DNA from: Anaerolineales bacterium
Lineage (GTDB): Bacteria; Chloroflexota; Anaerolineae; Anaerolineales; Villigracilaceae
NCBI GenBank assembly: GCA_017882065.1
Contig: JADGQD010000139.1
Coordinates: 1 to 5,381, forward strand
Length of the DNA: 5,381 bases
Direction: 5' to 3'
Numbering within the stretch: the stretch's first letter is position 1; the number at the start of each line of letters is the position of its first letter. The notes under the pieces were generated by a model. That model saw only the letters and a program-made list of their open reading frames with translations. It searched no databases and was not told the DNA's origin. Below are positions 1 to 5,381 of this stretch, one piece after another. The translations under genes and the position numbers were made by a program.

Positions 1-311
1 GTCAGGACAAGTTCCGGGCCGCTTGTCTTCGGCTCGATCTGTTCGATAAAAGGTTTCCGGCTGGCTGTCTCGGTTCCGTCGAAAAAGATTTCGCCGTGCG
101 TCCCATCGCAAAAGGGCTTGTTTTTGGAATGACCGCACCGGCACAGGTCGTATTCTTCCTTGAGCGGGTATTGCTTGCCCGCATACCACCCCGTGGACAA
201 ACCCTCGGCATCGGGGACGAGGATCTGGTCAACCAGCGGGATCCCACCGGTGACCGTGAAGGGGCCGTCTTCGTTTACTTTGATTTTCATCTTGTCGTTT
301 TTAGTTGGCAT
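1..311 (-). CDS. CDGSH-type iron-sulfur protein, N-terminal part (3' end beyond window)
   Basis: Only the first 103 codons are in the window; the frame is open to the left edge. Residues 57-72 read CRCGHSKNKPFCDGTH, which fits the CDGSH zinc-finger-like signature C-x-C-x2-S-x3-P-x-C-D-G-[ST]-H. C57, C59, C68 and H72 are the expected 3Cys-1His ligands of a [2Fe-2S] cluster. Around residues 97-103 the protein reads SGPELVL. In longer bacterial CDGSH proteins a similar segment leads into further Cys-containing regions, so the full protein is probably larger than a single-domain one; this is inferred. No signal peptide or membrane segment is visible, so it is likely cytoplasmic, with a redox or cluster-transfer role that cannot be specified. 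The ATG at 309-311 is preceded by purine-rich AGAGAG at about 319-324; an in-frame ATG at 288-290 (residue 8) is an alternative start. It lies 51 bp downstream of the Mg2+ ATPase gene on the same strand with no evident terminator between them, so an operon is possible. Confidence 0.88.
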   Translation of the reverse strand, partial: MPTKNDKMKIKVNEDGPFTVTGGIPLVDQILVPDAEGLSTGWYAGKQYPLKEEYDLCRCGHSKNKPFCDGTHGEIFFDGTETASRKPFIEQIEPKTSGPELVL

Positions 312-362
312 CTTTCACTCTCTTTTTCGGTAAGGTAATCATACACCCTTCGTCCGGATGAT

Positions 363-2996
363 TCAATCTCCAAACTTGCGATAGAACCAGGTTTTAATCA
401 ATTGGGTCAGAATGACGTACGCCACCAGCATTCCCAGCAGGAGCAGCCAGTACAGCGGCGGCAATGGAACGAAGCCAAGCGTGCTTGCCAGCGGCGAATA
501 GGGCAGGTAAGCCCCGATTGCCACGATAAGTATCGAAGTGAGCATCAAGGGCTTGCTGGACCGGCTCTGCAAGAAGGGAATCTTGTTCGTGCGGATGACG
601 TGGATGATGAGCGTTTGCGTAAAGAGCGATTCCACGAACCAGCCTGTGTGGAACAGGTCCGCGTTTGTCCAACTTTTAAAGACGTACAGCATGATGAAGA
701 ATGTCAAATAGTCGAAGATGGAACTGATCGGACCGATGAAGAGGATAAAACGGCGCAGTTCGCCAATAGCCCACTTGCGCGGGCGAGTCAGCCACTCGGC
801 ATCCACCTCGTCGGTCGGGATGGTGGTCTGCGAGAAATCGTAGAGCAGGTTGTTGGTCAGCACCTGGATGGGCAGCATGGGCAGGAAGGGCAGGAATATG
901 CTGGCGCCCAACATGCTGAACATATTGCCAAAATTGGAACTGGCGGCCATCTTGATGTACTTGACGATGTTCCCGAACACCCGGCGACCTTCCATTACAC
1001 CATCTTTCAAGACCAGGAGGCTATTTTCCAGCAGAATAATATCGGATGACTCCTTGGCGATATCCACTGCACTGTCCACCGAGATGCCTACGTCGGCGGC
1101 CTTGAGAGCCGGGGCGTCGTTGATACCGTCGCCCATGAAGCCGACCACATGACCCTTGGTCTGCAGAGCGCGGATGATGCGCTCTTTGTGGGAGGGCGAG
1201 AGTTTGGCGAAGACGGTGGTACTCTCGGCGGCCTCGGCCAACTGCGCCTCGGTCATCGCCTCGATTTCCGGGCCTAAAAGGATGTGGTCCACGGGCAGCC
1301 CAACCTGCTTGCAGATGCTGCCGGTGACGATCTCATTATCGCCGGTCAGGATTTTGGGGACAACGTTGTGCTCATGGAGTTTGCCTAATGCCTCCGAAGC
1401 AGTGGCCTTGGGCGGGTCCAGGAAGGCCATATATCCCAGCAGAGTCAAATCCGATTCGTCCAGGACCGTGTAATGCGGTTCGTCGTTTTCGCCCGAGAAA
1501 ACCCGATACGCCACCGCAATAACGCGGAAACCTTCGGAATTCAGTTCCCTGACGCGCCGTTTGCGGTGCTCATCGTGTTCGGCGGTCACATCCAGAACCT
1601 CCCCGTTGATCTCGACGTGCGTGGAGAGCTTCATAATCTCCTCGACCGCGCCCTTGCAGATCAGGATTTGTTGATCCTGTTTGTTCTCCAGGATGACTGA
1701 CATGCGGCGACGCTGGAAATCAAACGGCAACTCATCAATCTTGGTAAAGTTTTCATCCACCTGGAGTTCGTCGTTCAGGTCGCCGTGGTTGAGGATGGCT
1801 TCGTCCATCAAGTTCTTCAGGCCGGTCTGGTAGTAGCTGTTCATGTACCCGTAGTGCAGTACACGGACGCTGGGGTTGCCTTTTACATCCAGATGCTTTT
1901 CCAGCACAATTTTGCCCTGCGTGATAGTGCCGGTTTTGTCGGTACAGAGTACGTCCATCGCCCCAAGGTTCTGGATGGAATTCAGGCGCTTGACGATGAC
2001 CTTCTTCTTGGACATCGCCAGGGCGCCTTTCGACAAATTGACCGTCACGATCATCGGCAGCATTTCGGGGGTCAGACCGACGGCGACTGCCAGGGCAAAG
2101 AGGAAGGCGTCCAACCAGTTGTGCTTGCTCAATCCATTGAACAGGAATACCAGCGGCACCAGGATCGCCATGAACGAGATCATCAGCCAGGTGAACTGGT
2201 TGATGCCTTTGTCGAAACTGGTCAGAACGCGCTGGCCGACGATGCTGTTCGCCAGCGCACCGAAGTAGGTCCCGCCTCCGGTCTGGACGACCACTGCCGT
2301 GGCAGTACCGCTTTCCACATCCGAGCCGAGGAAGCAGATGTTCGGCATTTCCAGCGGGTTCTGCGCCGCTTCGGCGACGATGAGTGTTGTCTTCTCCACG
2401 GGGAGCGATTCCCCGGTCAGAGCGGCCTGGTTGAGGAACAGGTCTTTGGCGGTGAGCAAGCGCACATCCGCCGGAATCATGTCACCGGCTGCCAGGACCA
2501 CGATATCACCGGAAACCAGTTCCTTCAAGGGAATCTCTTTCCGCTGACCATCACGAATCACCGTGGCAGTCGTGCTGACCATCGCCTTGAGTTTTTCGGC
2601 AGCGGTATCGGCGCGGCTTTCCTGGACGTAGCGCAGCACAATGCCAAGGATCACCATCAGTAAAATCATGATGGTTGCCCGGATGTCCCCGGTCAAATAT
2701 GAGATAATACCCAGCACCATCAGCAGGATGACGAGAGGATTTTTGATGTTATCCCACAGGCGCATCAGCCAGGTGCGATGCTTTTCTTTGGCAACCACAT
2801 TCGGCCCGAACTGTTCGAGGCGCGCCTCGGCTTCTGCCTGGCTCAGACCGTCCTGCGTTGTCTTGAGTTGTGCGAGTATGCCCGGGATGTCGGAATGAGC
2901 GCTTTCAGCCAGCCTTGGGGAAATTTTGGAATTGCTCCCATGTGCCAGGATCGGCAGTCGTGCAGGGTGGGTATCTTTGGTCGGCAAAGTCGGCAT
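363..2996 (-). CDS. mgtA: Magnesium-transporting P-type ATPase (MgtA/MgtB family, P3B)
   Basis: Complete 877-residue inner-membrane pump, close to the usual length of about 900. The family imports Mg2+ using ATP through a phospho-aspartate intermediate. Visible in order: cytoplasmic N-terminus with the cation-ATPase N-terminal motif (GLSQAEAEARLEQFGPN, 50-66); TM1-2 (about 87-124); actuator domain with TGES (194-197); TM3-4 (about 268-318) with GLTPEMLPMIV (307-317); phosphorylation site DKTGTIT with catalytic D353; nucleotide-binding domain with DFQRRRMSV (426-434) and KGA (448-450); DPPK (527-530), TGDN (551-554) and GDGINDAP (622-629); then TM5-10, including NNLLYD (715-720) and GWFVESLFTQT (785-795). 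E311, N691 and D720 align with positions I recall as Mg2+ ligands in E. coli MgtA. The TM4 PEMLP and the NLLYD motif separate it from Ca2+ and Na+/K+ pumps. All catalytic motifs are intact, with no frameshift. The ATG start is chosen because GGAG lies 8 nt upstream; a TTG ten codons earlier (3024-3026) is less likely. The gene is divergent from the K+ permease. Confidence 0.96.
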   Translation of the reverse strand: MPTLPTKDTHPARLPILAHGSNSKISPRLAESAHSDIPGILAQLKTTQDGLSQAEAEARLEQFGPNVVAKEKHRTWLMRLWDNIKNPLVILLMVLGIISYLTGDIRATIMILLMVILGIVLRYVQESRADTAAEKLKAMVSTTATVIRDGQRKEIPLKELVSGDIVVLAAGDMIPADVRLLTAKDLFLNQAALTGESLPVEKTTLIVAEAAQNPLEMPNICFLGSDVESGTATAVVVQTGGGTYFGALANSIVGQRVLTSFDKGINQFTWLMISFMAILVPLVFLFNGLSKHNWLDAFLFALAVAVGLTPEMLPMIVTVNLSKGALAMSKKKVIVKRLNSIQNLGAMDVLCTDKTGTITQGKIVLEKHLDVKGNPSVRVLHYGYMNSYYQTGLKNLMDEAILNHGDLNDELQVDENFTKIDELPFDFQRRRMSVILENKQDQQILICKGAVEEIMKLSTHVEINGEVLDVTAEHDEHRKRRVRELNSEGFRVIAVAYRVFSGENDEPHYTVLDESDLTLLGYMAFLDPPKATASEALGKLHEHNVVPKILTGDNEIVTGSICKQVGLPVDHILLGPEIEAMTEAQLAEAAESTTVFAKLSPSHKERIIRALQTKGHVVGFMGDGINDAPALKAADVGISVDSAVDIAKESSDIILLENSLLVLKDGVMEGRRVFGNIVKYIKMAASSNFGNMFSMLGASIFLPFLPMLPIQVLTNNLLYDFSQTTIPTDEVDAEWLTRPRKWAIGELRRFILFIGPISSIFDYLTFFIMLYVFKSWTNADLFHTGWFVESLFTQTLIIHVIRTNKIPFLQSRSSKPLMLTSILIVAIGAYLPYSPLASTLGFVPLPPLYWLLLLGMLVAYVILTQLIKTWFYRKFGD

Positions 2997-3004
2997 AAAA
3001 CAAT

Positions 3005-3008
3005 CTCC
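3005..3008 (-). promoter_or_regulatory. Ribosome binding site that fixes the mgtA start
   Basis: Read on the minus strand this is GGAG, followed by an 8-nt spacer and the ATG at 2994-2996. The upstream in-frame TTG (3024-3026) has only pyrimidine-rich or AT-rich sequence before it and would also lie within about 10 bp of the -10-like TATTAT. The SD therefore supports the 877-residue form. Confidence 0.7.
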
Positions 3009-3028
3009 AGAGGTGGAAAGGGTCAATC

Positions 3029-3043
3029 TGTTCTATAATAAAC
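3029..3043 (+). promoter_or_regulatory. Promoter core (TATAAT -10) for the kimA-like permease
   Basis: TGTTCTATAATAAAC contains a perfect -10 hexamer TATAAT at 3034-3039, about 107 nt before the permease ATG. The same 15 bases recur at 5138-5152, about 100 nt before the lipoprotein ATG, which argues that this is a real promoter core. No good TTGACA-like -35 is visible at 16-18 nt spacing (the bases there are AGGTGG), so an activator or a different upstream contact may be involved. On the opposite strand the same bases read TATTAT (3035-3040), which could serve as an mgtA -10 and give an mgtA leader of about 30 nt. The two directions would then share the same DNA. Confidence 0.5.
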
Positions 3044-3066
3044 TCGAATCAGGTTTTATGGTAGAT

Positions 3067-3093
3067 ATTGCTCTGAATGCTGTTTTGAGCAAT
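3067..3093. repeat. Inverted repeat in the divergent mgtA/kimA control region
   Basis: ATTGCTC (3067-3073) and GAGCAAT (3087-3093) are perfect 7-bp inverted arms separated by 13 nt. Centre-to-centre spacing is 20 bp, about two helical turns, which would suit a dimeric regulator. In RNA it would fold as a modest hairpin in the permease 5' leader. It lies downstream of the plus-strand promoter core and upstream of any mgtA promoter, so it could act on either gene. Which role applies, if any, cannot be told from sequence. Confidence 0.4.
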
Positions 3094-3106
3094 TGCTTTG
3101 GTTGGA

Positions 3107-3133
3107 CTGCCCCCGGAGACCCCGGAGGCTCAG
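3107..3133 (+). promoter_or_regulatory. GC-rich imperfect hairpin abutting the permease ribosome binding site
   Basis: The permease leader can fold here: CCGG (3113-3116) pairs with CCGG (3122-3125) around the 5-nt loop AGACC. The stem continues, after a C-A mismatch at 3112/3126, with CC (3110-3111) against GG (3127-3128). After a 2-nt bulge it ends with CTG (3107-3109) against CAG (3131-3133). The next base begins the SD AAGGA (3134-3138), which sits 8 nt before the ATG. The segment also contains a tandem 9-nt near-repeat, CCCCGGAGA then CCCCGGAGG (3111-3128). It stands out against its AT-rich surroundings. A role in modulating translation is inference. Confidence 0.35.
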
Positions 3134-3146
3134 AAGGAAACCGTAA

Positions 3147-4985
3147 ATGCTTTCCAAATTGAAAGACCTTTTGATCGGCCCCGCACTCCCCACTCAATCC
3201 CTCGGCCATACACAACTGAATAAAATCCGTGCCTTGGCGGCCTTTTCTCCTGATGCGCTGGCATCCATCGCTTATGCCAACCAAGAAATCTACCTGGGAC
3301 TGGTGGTGGCGGGCAGCCTGGGCCTCTCCTATGCCTGGCCGATTGGGCTGGGGATTACCAGCCTGCTTGTCATCGTGGCCTTGTCGTATTTCCAAACCAT
3401 CCACGGCTATCCCTCCGGCGGTGGCTCCTATATTGTTGCCCGTACGAATCTTGGCACCCTACCCGGACTGTTGGCCGCGGCTGCCCTGCTGGTGGACTAT
3501 CTCCTGAACGCGGCTGTCAGCCTGACAGCGGGAGTTGCAGCTCTTGCTTCGGCCTTTCCTGACCTGTGGTCGCACCGCGTCGCCATTGCGCTGGTCCTGC
3601 TCCTGGTCATTACCCTGGTCAACCTGCGCGGCCTGCAGGAGGCCGGGACTTTCATGGCAGTCCCCGTTTATATCTTCCTGGGAGCGTATCTGTCAATGCT
3701 CGTGTATGGACTTATCCGCCTTGCCATCGAGGGGCCAACTCCGTTGGCAGTGGTTGCGCCCCCAGCCATCCAGCCCTTGACGTTGTTCCTGATCCTGCAT
3801 ACTTTTTCCACCGGCAGCACCGCCTTGACCGGCGTAGAGGCTATCAGCAACGGTGTCCCGGCCTTCCAGCCGCCCCAGGCGAAAAATGCCGGCCGGACGC
3901 TGATGGTCATGGCAGTTTTGATGGGTTTGCTATTCACCGGGAGCATCGGCCTGACACAATTCCTGGGCGTGGTAGCCGGTCCGCAGGAGACAATTCTGTC
4001 TGCTCTGGCGCGGCGGTTGTTTGATAACGGAGTACTTTACTATATTATCCAATTTGCCACGCTGGGAATCCTGACTGTTGCCGCTAATACCAGTTTTGCC
4101 GGATTTCCACGCCTGACAGCCATCCTGGCGCGGGATGGATTCCTGCCGCGCCAGTTCAGCAGTCTCGGTGACCGGCTGGCATTTACCAATGGCATCCTCC
4201 TTTTGGGATTTTTTACGGCCGTTTTAATCGTTTTGTTTGGCGGTGACACCCATGCCCTGATCCCGTTATTCGCCATCGGCGCTTTCCTGGCGTTTACGCT
4301 TTCGCAGGCCGGGATGGTGATCCACTGGTGGAAGGAACGCGGCCAGCATTGGGGTTTGAAATCATTCATCAATGGCATCGGCGCGCTGGCAACCCTGACG
4401 ACGCTGGTGGTGGTCATCATCAGCAAGTTTATGGAAGGTGCATGGGTCACCATCTTTCTCATCCCGCTGATCGTGCTCGGCTTCCGTCGGATTTTTGCAC
4501 ATTATGGACGGGTCCGGGAAGAGCTCTCGCTGAAGGGGCTGCCACCCTCGCTGAAACCGGCCGAGACCACCCGGGTGGTCATCCCGATTTCCGGCATCCA
4601 CCGCGGGATGGTCGGGGCGGTCAATTTTGCTCGTTCCATTTCCGAGAATGTGACCGCGGTCTTTGTGGAGTTGGAGCCCGGTGAAGGGGAGAAGGCACGC
4701 GTCGAATGGGAAGCCTGGTGGCCGGACGTGCCGATGGTGGTGGTCCCTTCGCCGTATCGTTCCCTTGTTGGCCCGCTGCTGCAATTCCTGGACGAGACGG
4801 ACGCGCAGCACAATGACGGTCAACTGGCTGCGGTGGTCTTGCCCGAATTTATCCCCGGCAAATGGTGGCAGACGCTTTTGCATAACCAGACTGCCTGGTT
4901 AATTAAAGCAGCGCTTCTTTATCGCCGCCGTAAACCAGGACGGGAACGCGTCGTCATTGATGTTCCTTTCCATCTGCGCCTTTAA
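3147..4985 (+). CDS. kimA: KimA-family high-affinity K+ importer (APC superfamily permease)
   Basis: Complete 612-residue permease; Bacillus subtilis KimA (formerly YdaO) is, as I recall, about 607. KimA is a K+/H+ symporter repressed by c-di-AMP in Firmicutes. The first 450 residues are a run of about 12 hydrophobic segments. KimA-type blocks are FSPDALASIAYANQEI (33-48), IHGYPSGGGSYIVAR (85-99), LVDYLLNAAVSLTAGVAA (115-132), TALTGVEAISNGVPAF (225-240), KNAGRTL (246-252), ANTSFAGFPRL (313-323), LARDGFLPRQF (327-337) and FAIGAFLAFTLSQAGMVIHWW (375-395). D36, Y43, D117 and Y118 fall at the same residue numbers I recall as substrate-site residues in KimA; T228 and E231 fit its T230 and E233. 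F375 appears to replace a binding-site Tyr (Y377 in KimA). The soluble C-terminal domain (about 455-612) resembles the universal-stress-protein-like tail of KimA, ending VVIDVPFHLRL. The start is supported by AAGGA 8 nt upstream. A terminator hairpin follows, so it is probably monocistronic. An amino acid substrate is less likely but not excluded. Confidence 0.88.
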   Translation: MLSKLKDLLIGPALPTQSLGHTQLNKIRALAAFSPDALASIAYANQEIYLGLVVAGSLGLSYAWPIGLGITSLLVIVALSYFQTIHGYPSGGGSYIVARTNLGTLPGLLAAAALLVDYLLNAAVSLTAGVAALASAFPDLWSHRVAIALVLLLVITLVNLRGLQEAGTFMAVPVYIFLGAYLSMLVYGLIRLAIEGPTPLAVVAPPAIQPLTLFLILHTFSTGSTALTGVEAISNGVPAFQPPQAKNAGRTLMVMAVLMGLLFTGSIGLTQFLGVVAGPQETILSALARRLFDNGVLYYIIQFATLGILTVAANTSFAGFPRLTAILARDGFLPRQFSSLGDRLAFTNGILLLGFFTAVLIVLFGGDTHALIPLFAIGAFLAFTLSQAGMVIHWWKERGQHWGLKSFINGIGALATLTTLVVVIISKFMEGAWVTIFLIPLIVLGFRRIFAHYGRVREELSLKGLPPSLKPAETTRVVIPISGIHRGMVGAVNFARSISENVTAVFVELEPGEGEKARVEWEAWWPDVPMVVVPSPYRSLVGPLLQFLDETDAQHNDGQLAAVVLPEFIPGKWWQTLLHNQTAWLIKAALLYRRRKPGRERVVIDVPFHLRL

Positions 4986-5037
4986 GTAGGTTGAAAAGGG
5001 TTCTCAGGGAATCGCAGTGGTGATGGTGTAATTAGAT

Positions 5038-5068
5038 GGTGTTGGGCAGGCGAAGCCCGCCCAATACC
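5038..5068 (+). terminator. Terminator-like hairpin after the K+ permease gene
   Basis: A long stem starts 52 nt past the permease stop. Arm 5038-5051 (GGTGTTGGGCAGGC) pairs with 5055-5068 (GCCCGCCCAATACC) around a GAA triloop. This gives 13 pairs (one G-T wobble) with a single A-C mismatch. The downstream stretch 5069-5085 is pyrimidine-rich (CTCATCTCTTTCC...) rather than a clean T tract, so it is an imperfect intrinsic terminator. A second short stem, TTTCCTT/AAGGGAA (5077-5083 with 5089-5095), follows immediately and may add to termination. Confidence 0.7.
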
Positions 5069-5090
5069 CTCATCTCTTTCCTTCTATCAA

Positions 5091-5100
5091 GGGAATTCCC
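5091..5100. repeat. Perfect 10-bp palindrome GGGAATTCCC
   Basis: The self-complementary GGGAATTCCC lies about 43 bp upstream of the second TATAAT. It is flanked by 6-bp inverted arms CTCTTT (5074-5079) and AAAGAG (5101-5106), though these arms are not centred exactly on the palindrome. It could be an operator for the downstream lipoprotein gene. It also overlaps the weak second stem after the permease terminator, so it may simply be part of that structure. Confidence 0.3.
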
Positions 5101-5137
5101 AAAGAGTCTGAAAAAAATATAGGTTTCCGAACAGAAT

Positions 5138-5152
5138 TGTTCTATAATAAAC
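5138..5152 (+). promoter_or_regulatory. Promoter core (TATAAT -10) for the lipoprotein gene
   Basis: TGTTCTATAATAAAC is identical over 15 nt to the element at 3029-3043, with TATAAT at 5143-5148. As in the first copy, no convincing -35 is visible 16-18 nt upstream (the bases are near TAGGTT). Transcription would start near 5155, giving a 5' leader of about 95 nt. The first five bases also form the right arm of the inverted repeat GAACA-N4-TGTTC (5129-5142), which abuts the -10 and is a plausible repressor site. Confidence 0.55.
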
Positions 5153-5248
5153 ACAACAGCATCGTATTGGAGCGCATGACGACTGCGTTTTCATTCCAAG
5201 TGAAAGTACTTCCTCATCATTATCAAAAATAAAGGAGCATTTATTCAA

Positions 5249-5381
5249 ATGAAACTGATCTTTCCCCGCCTGGCAGTCTCCTTATTGCTCGTCATTCTTC
5301 TGGCAGCCTGCAACCTGCCAAAGGGAGACGTAACCGGACCGGACACCGGCGCCGTCGCCACCAAAGTGGTTTTGACATTGG
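5249..5381 (+). CDS. Secreted lipoprotein, N-terminal fragment (3' end beyond window)
   Basis: Only 44 codons lie in the window. The protein opens MKLIFPRLAVSLLLVILLAAC: a positively charged start (K2, R7), a hydrophobic core (8-18) and lipobox L18-A19-A20-C21. C21 is the predicted lipidated first residue of the mature protein. The mature part begins NLPKGDVTGPDTGAVATKVV, a polar low-complexity linker typical of surface-anchored lipoproteins. AAAGGAG at 5231-5237 lies 11 nt before the ATG, a slightly long but acceptable spacing. The gene has its own promoter core about 100 nt upstream and a terminator hairpin separates it from the permease, so it is probably an independent unit. No functional domain is reached before the edge, so no function is assigned; it could be a solute-binding protein or a structural lipoprotein. 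Confidence 0.82.
   Translation, partial: MKLIFPRLAVSLLLVILLAACNLPKGDVTGPDTGAVATKVVLTL

Noticed and set aside
96..338. Plus-strand open frame of 80 codons over the CDGSH gene
   Set aside because: The opposite strand encodes a full CDGSH signature with its cluster ligands; this frame is its shadow.
402..1049. Plus-strand open frame of 215 codons opposite the 3' part of mgtA
   Set aside because: Antisense shadow of the membrane-domain region; low-complexity charged composition and no recognisable motif.
1785..2663. Plus-strand open frame of 292 codons opposite mgtA
   Set aside because: It lies wholly antisense to a pump gene with every catalytic motif intact; the translation is rich in Q, H, R and D with no domain-like pattern, as expected of an antisense shadow of a GC-rich gene.
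3024..3026. TTG start for mgtA, adding ten residues
   Set aside because: No SD precedes it and it would be almost leaderless from the candidate promoter, whereas the ATG at 2994-2996 has GGAG at 8-nt spacing.
2997..3028. Mg2+-sensing riboswitch (M-box or mgtA type) upstream of mgtA
   Set aside because: If mgtA starts from the TATTAT at 3035-3040 the leader is only about 30 nt, and the whole divergent gap is 150 bp, too short for an M-box plus expression platform.
3044..3146. ydaO-type c-di-AMP riboswitch upstream of the permease
   Set aside because: Considered because Firmicute kimA genes carry one. The leader is only about 100 nt and I do not find the conserved GGGGAACC-like and GGGGTGAATC-like blocks; a covariance search would settle it.
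4362..4883. Minus-strand open frame of 173 codons inside the permease gene
   Set aside because: Antisense to conserved KimA-like sequence; no family resemblance and no plausible promoter context.
5129..5142. LexA/SOS box reading of GAAC...GTTC
   Set aside because: The Gram-positive-type SOS box has GAAC-N4-GTTC; here the spacing between GAAC and GTTC is 6, so it does not fit and is left as an unassigned inverted repeat.

Overview
The window carries two complete inorganic-cation transporter genes arranged divergently, with a partial gene at each edge. It looks like ordinary bacterial chromosome: dense coding, moderately high GC in the genes, AT-rich intergenic gaps, and no transposase, phage, CRISPR or RNA gene. 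The truncated lipoprotein at the right edge (lipobox LAAC, then a short mature stretch containing VATKVVLTL) resembles lipoproteins I associate with Anaerolineae (Chloroflexota). That assignment is an inference from weak evidence. The Shine-Dalgarno sites are conventional (GGAG, AAGGA, AAAGGAG).

Layout. Positions 1-311 (minus) hold the N-terminal 103 codons of a CDGSH-type iron-sulfur protein that runs off the left edge. Positions 363-2996 (minus) hold a complete MgtA-type P-type ATPase, 51 bp upstream of the CDGSH gene on the same strand, so the two may be co-transcribed. Positions 2997-3146 are a 150-bp divergent control region with a TATAAT-type promoter core, an inverted repeat and a GC-rich imperfect hairpin next to a ribosome binding site. 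Positions 3147-4985 (plus) hold a complete APC-superfamily permease of the KimA (YdaO) potassium importer family. Positions 4986-5248 are non-coding: a strong terminator-like hairpin, a perfect 10-bp palindrome, a second promoter core and a leader of about 100 nt. Positions 5249-5381 (plus) hold the signal peptide and first mature residues of a lipoprotein.

How the genes may work together. MgtA homologues import Mg2+ at the expense of ATP, and KimA homologues import K+ with protons. Placing them back to back on one short control region suggests coordinated control of the two main intracellular cations, but the sequence does not prove it. The most useful non-coding observation is a perfect 15-nt match (TGTTCTATAATAAAC) upstream of both plus-strand genes, about 95-105 nt before each start codon. 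It gives two independent views of what is probably this genome's promoter core. I saw no clear evidence of a previously undescribed system here.
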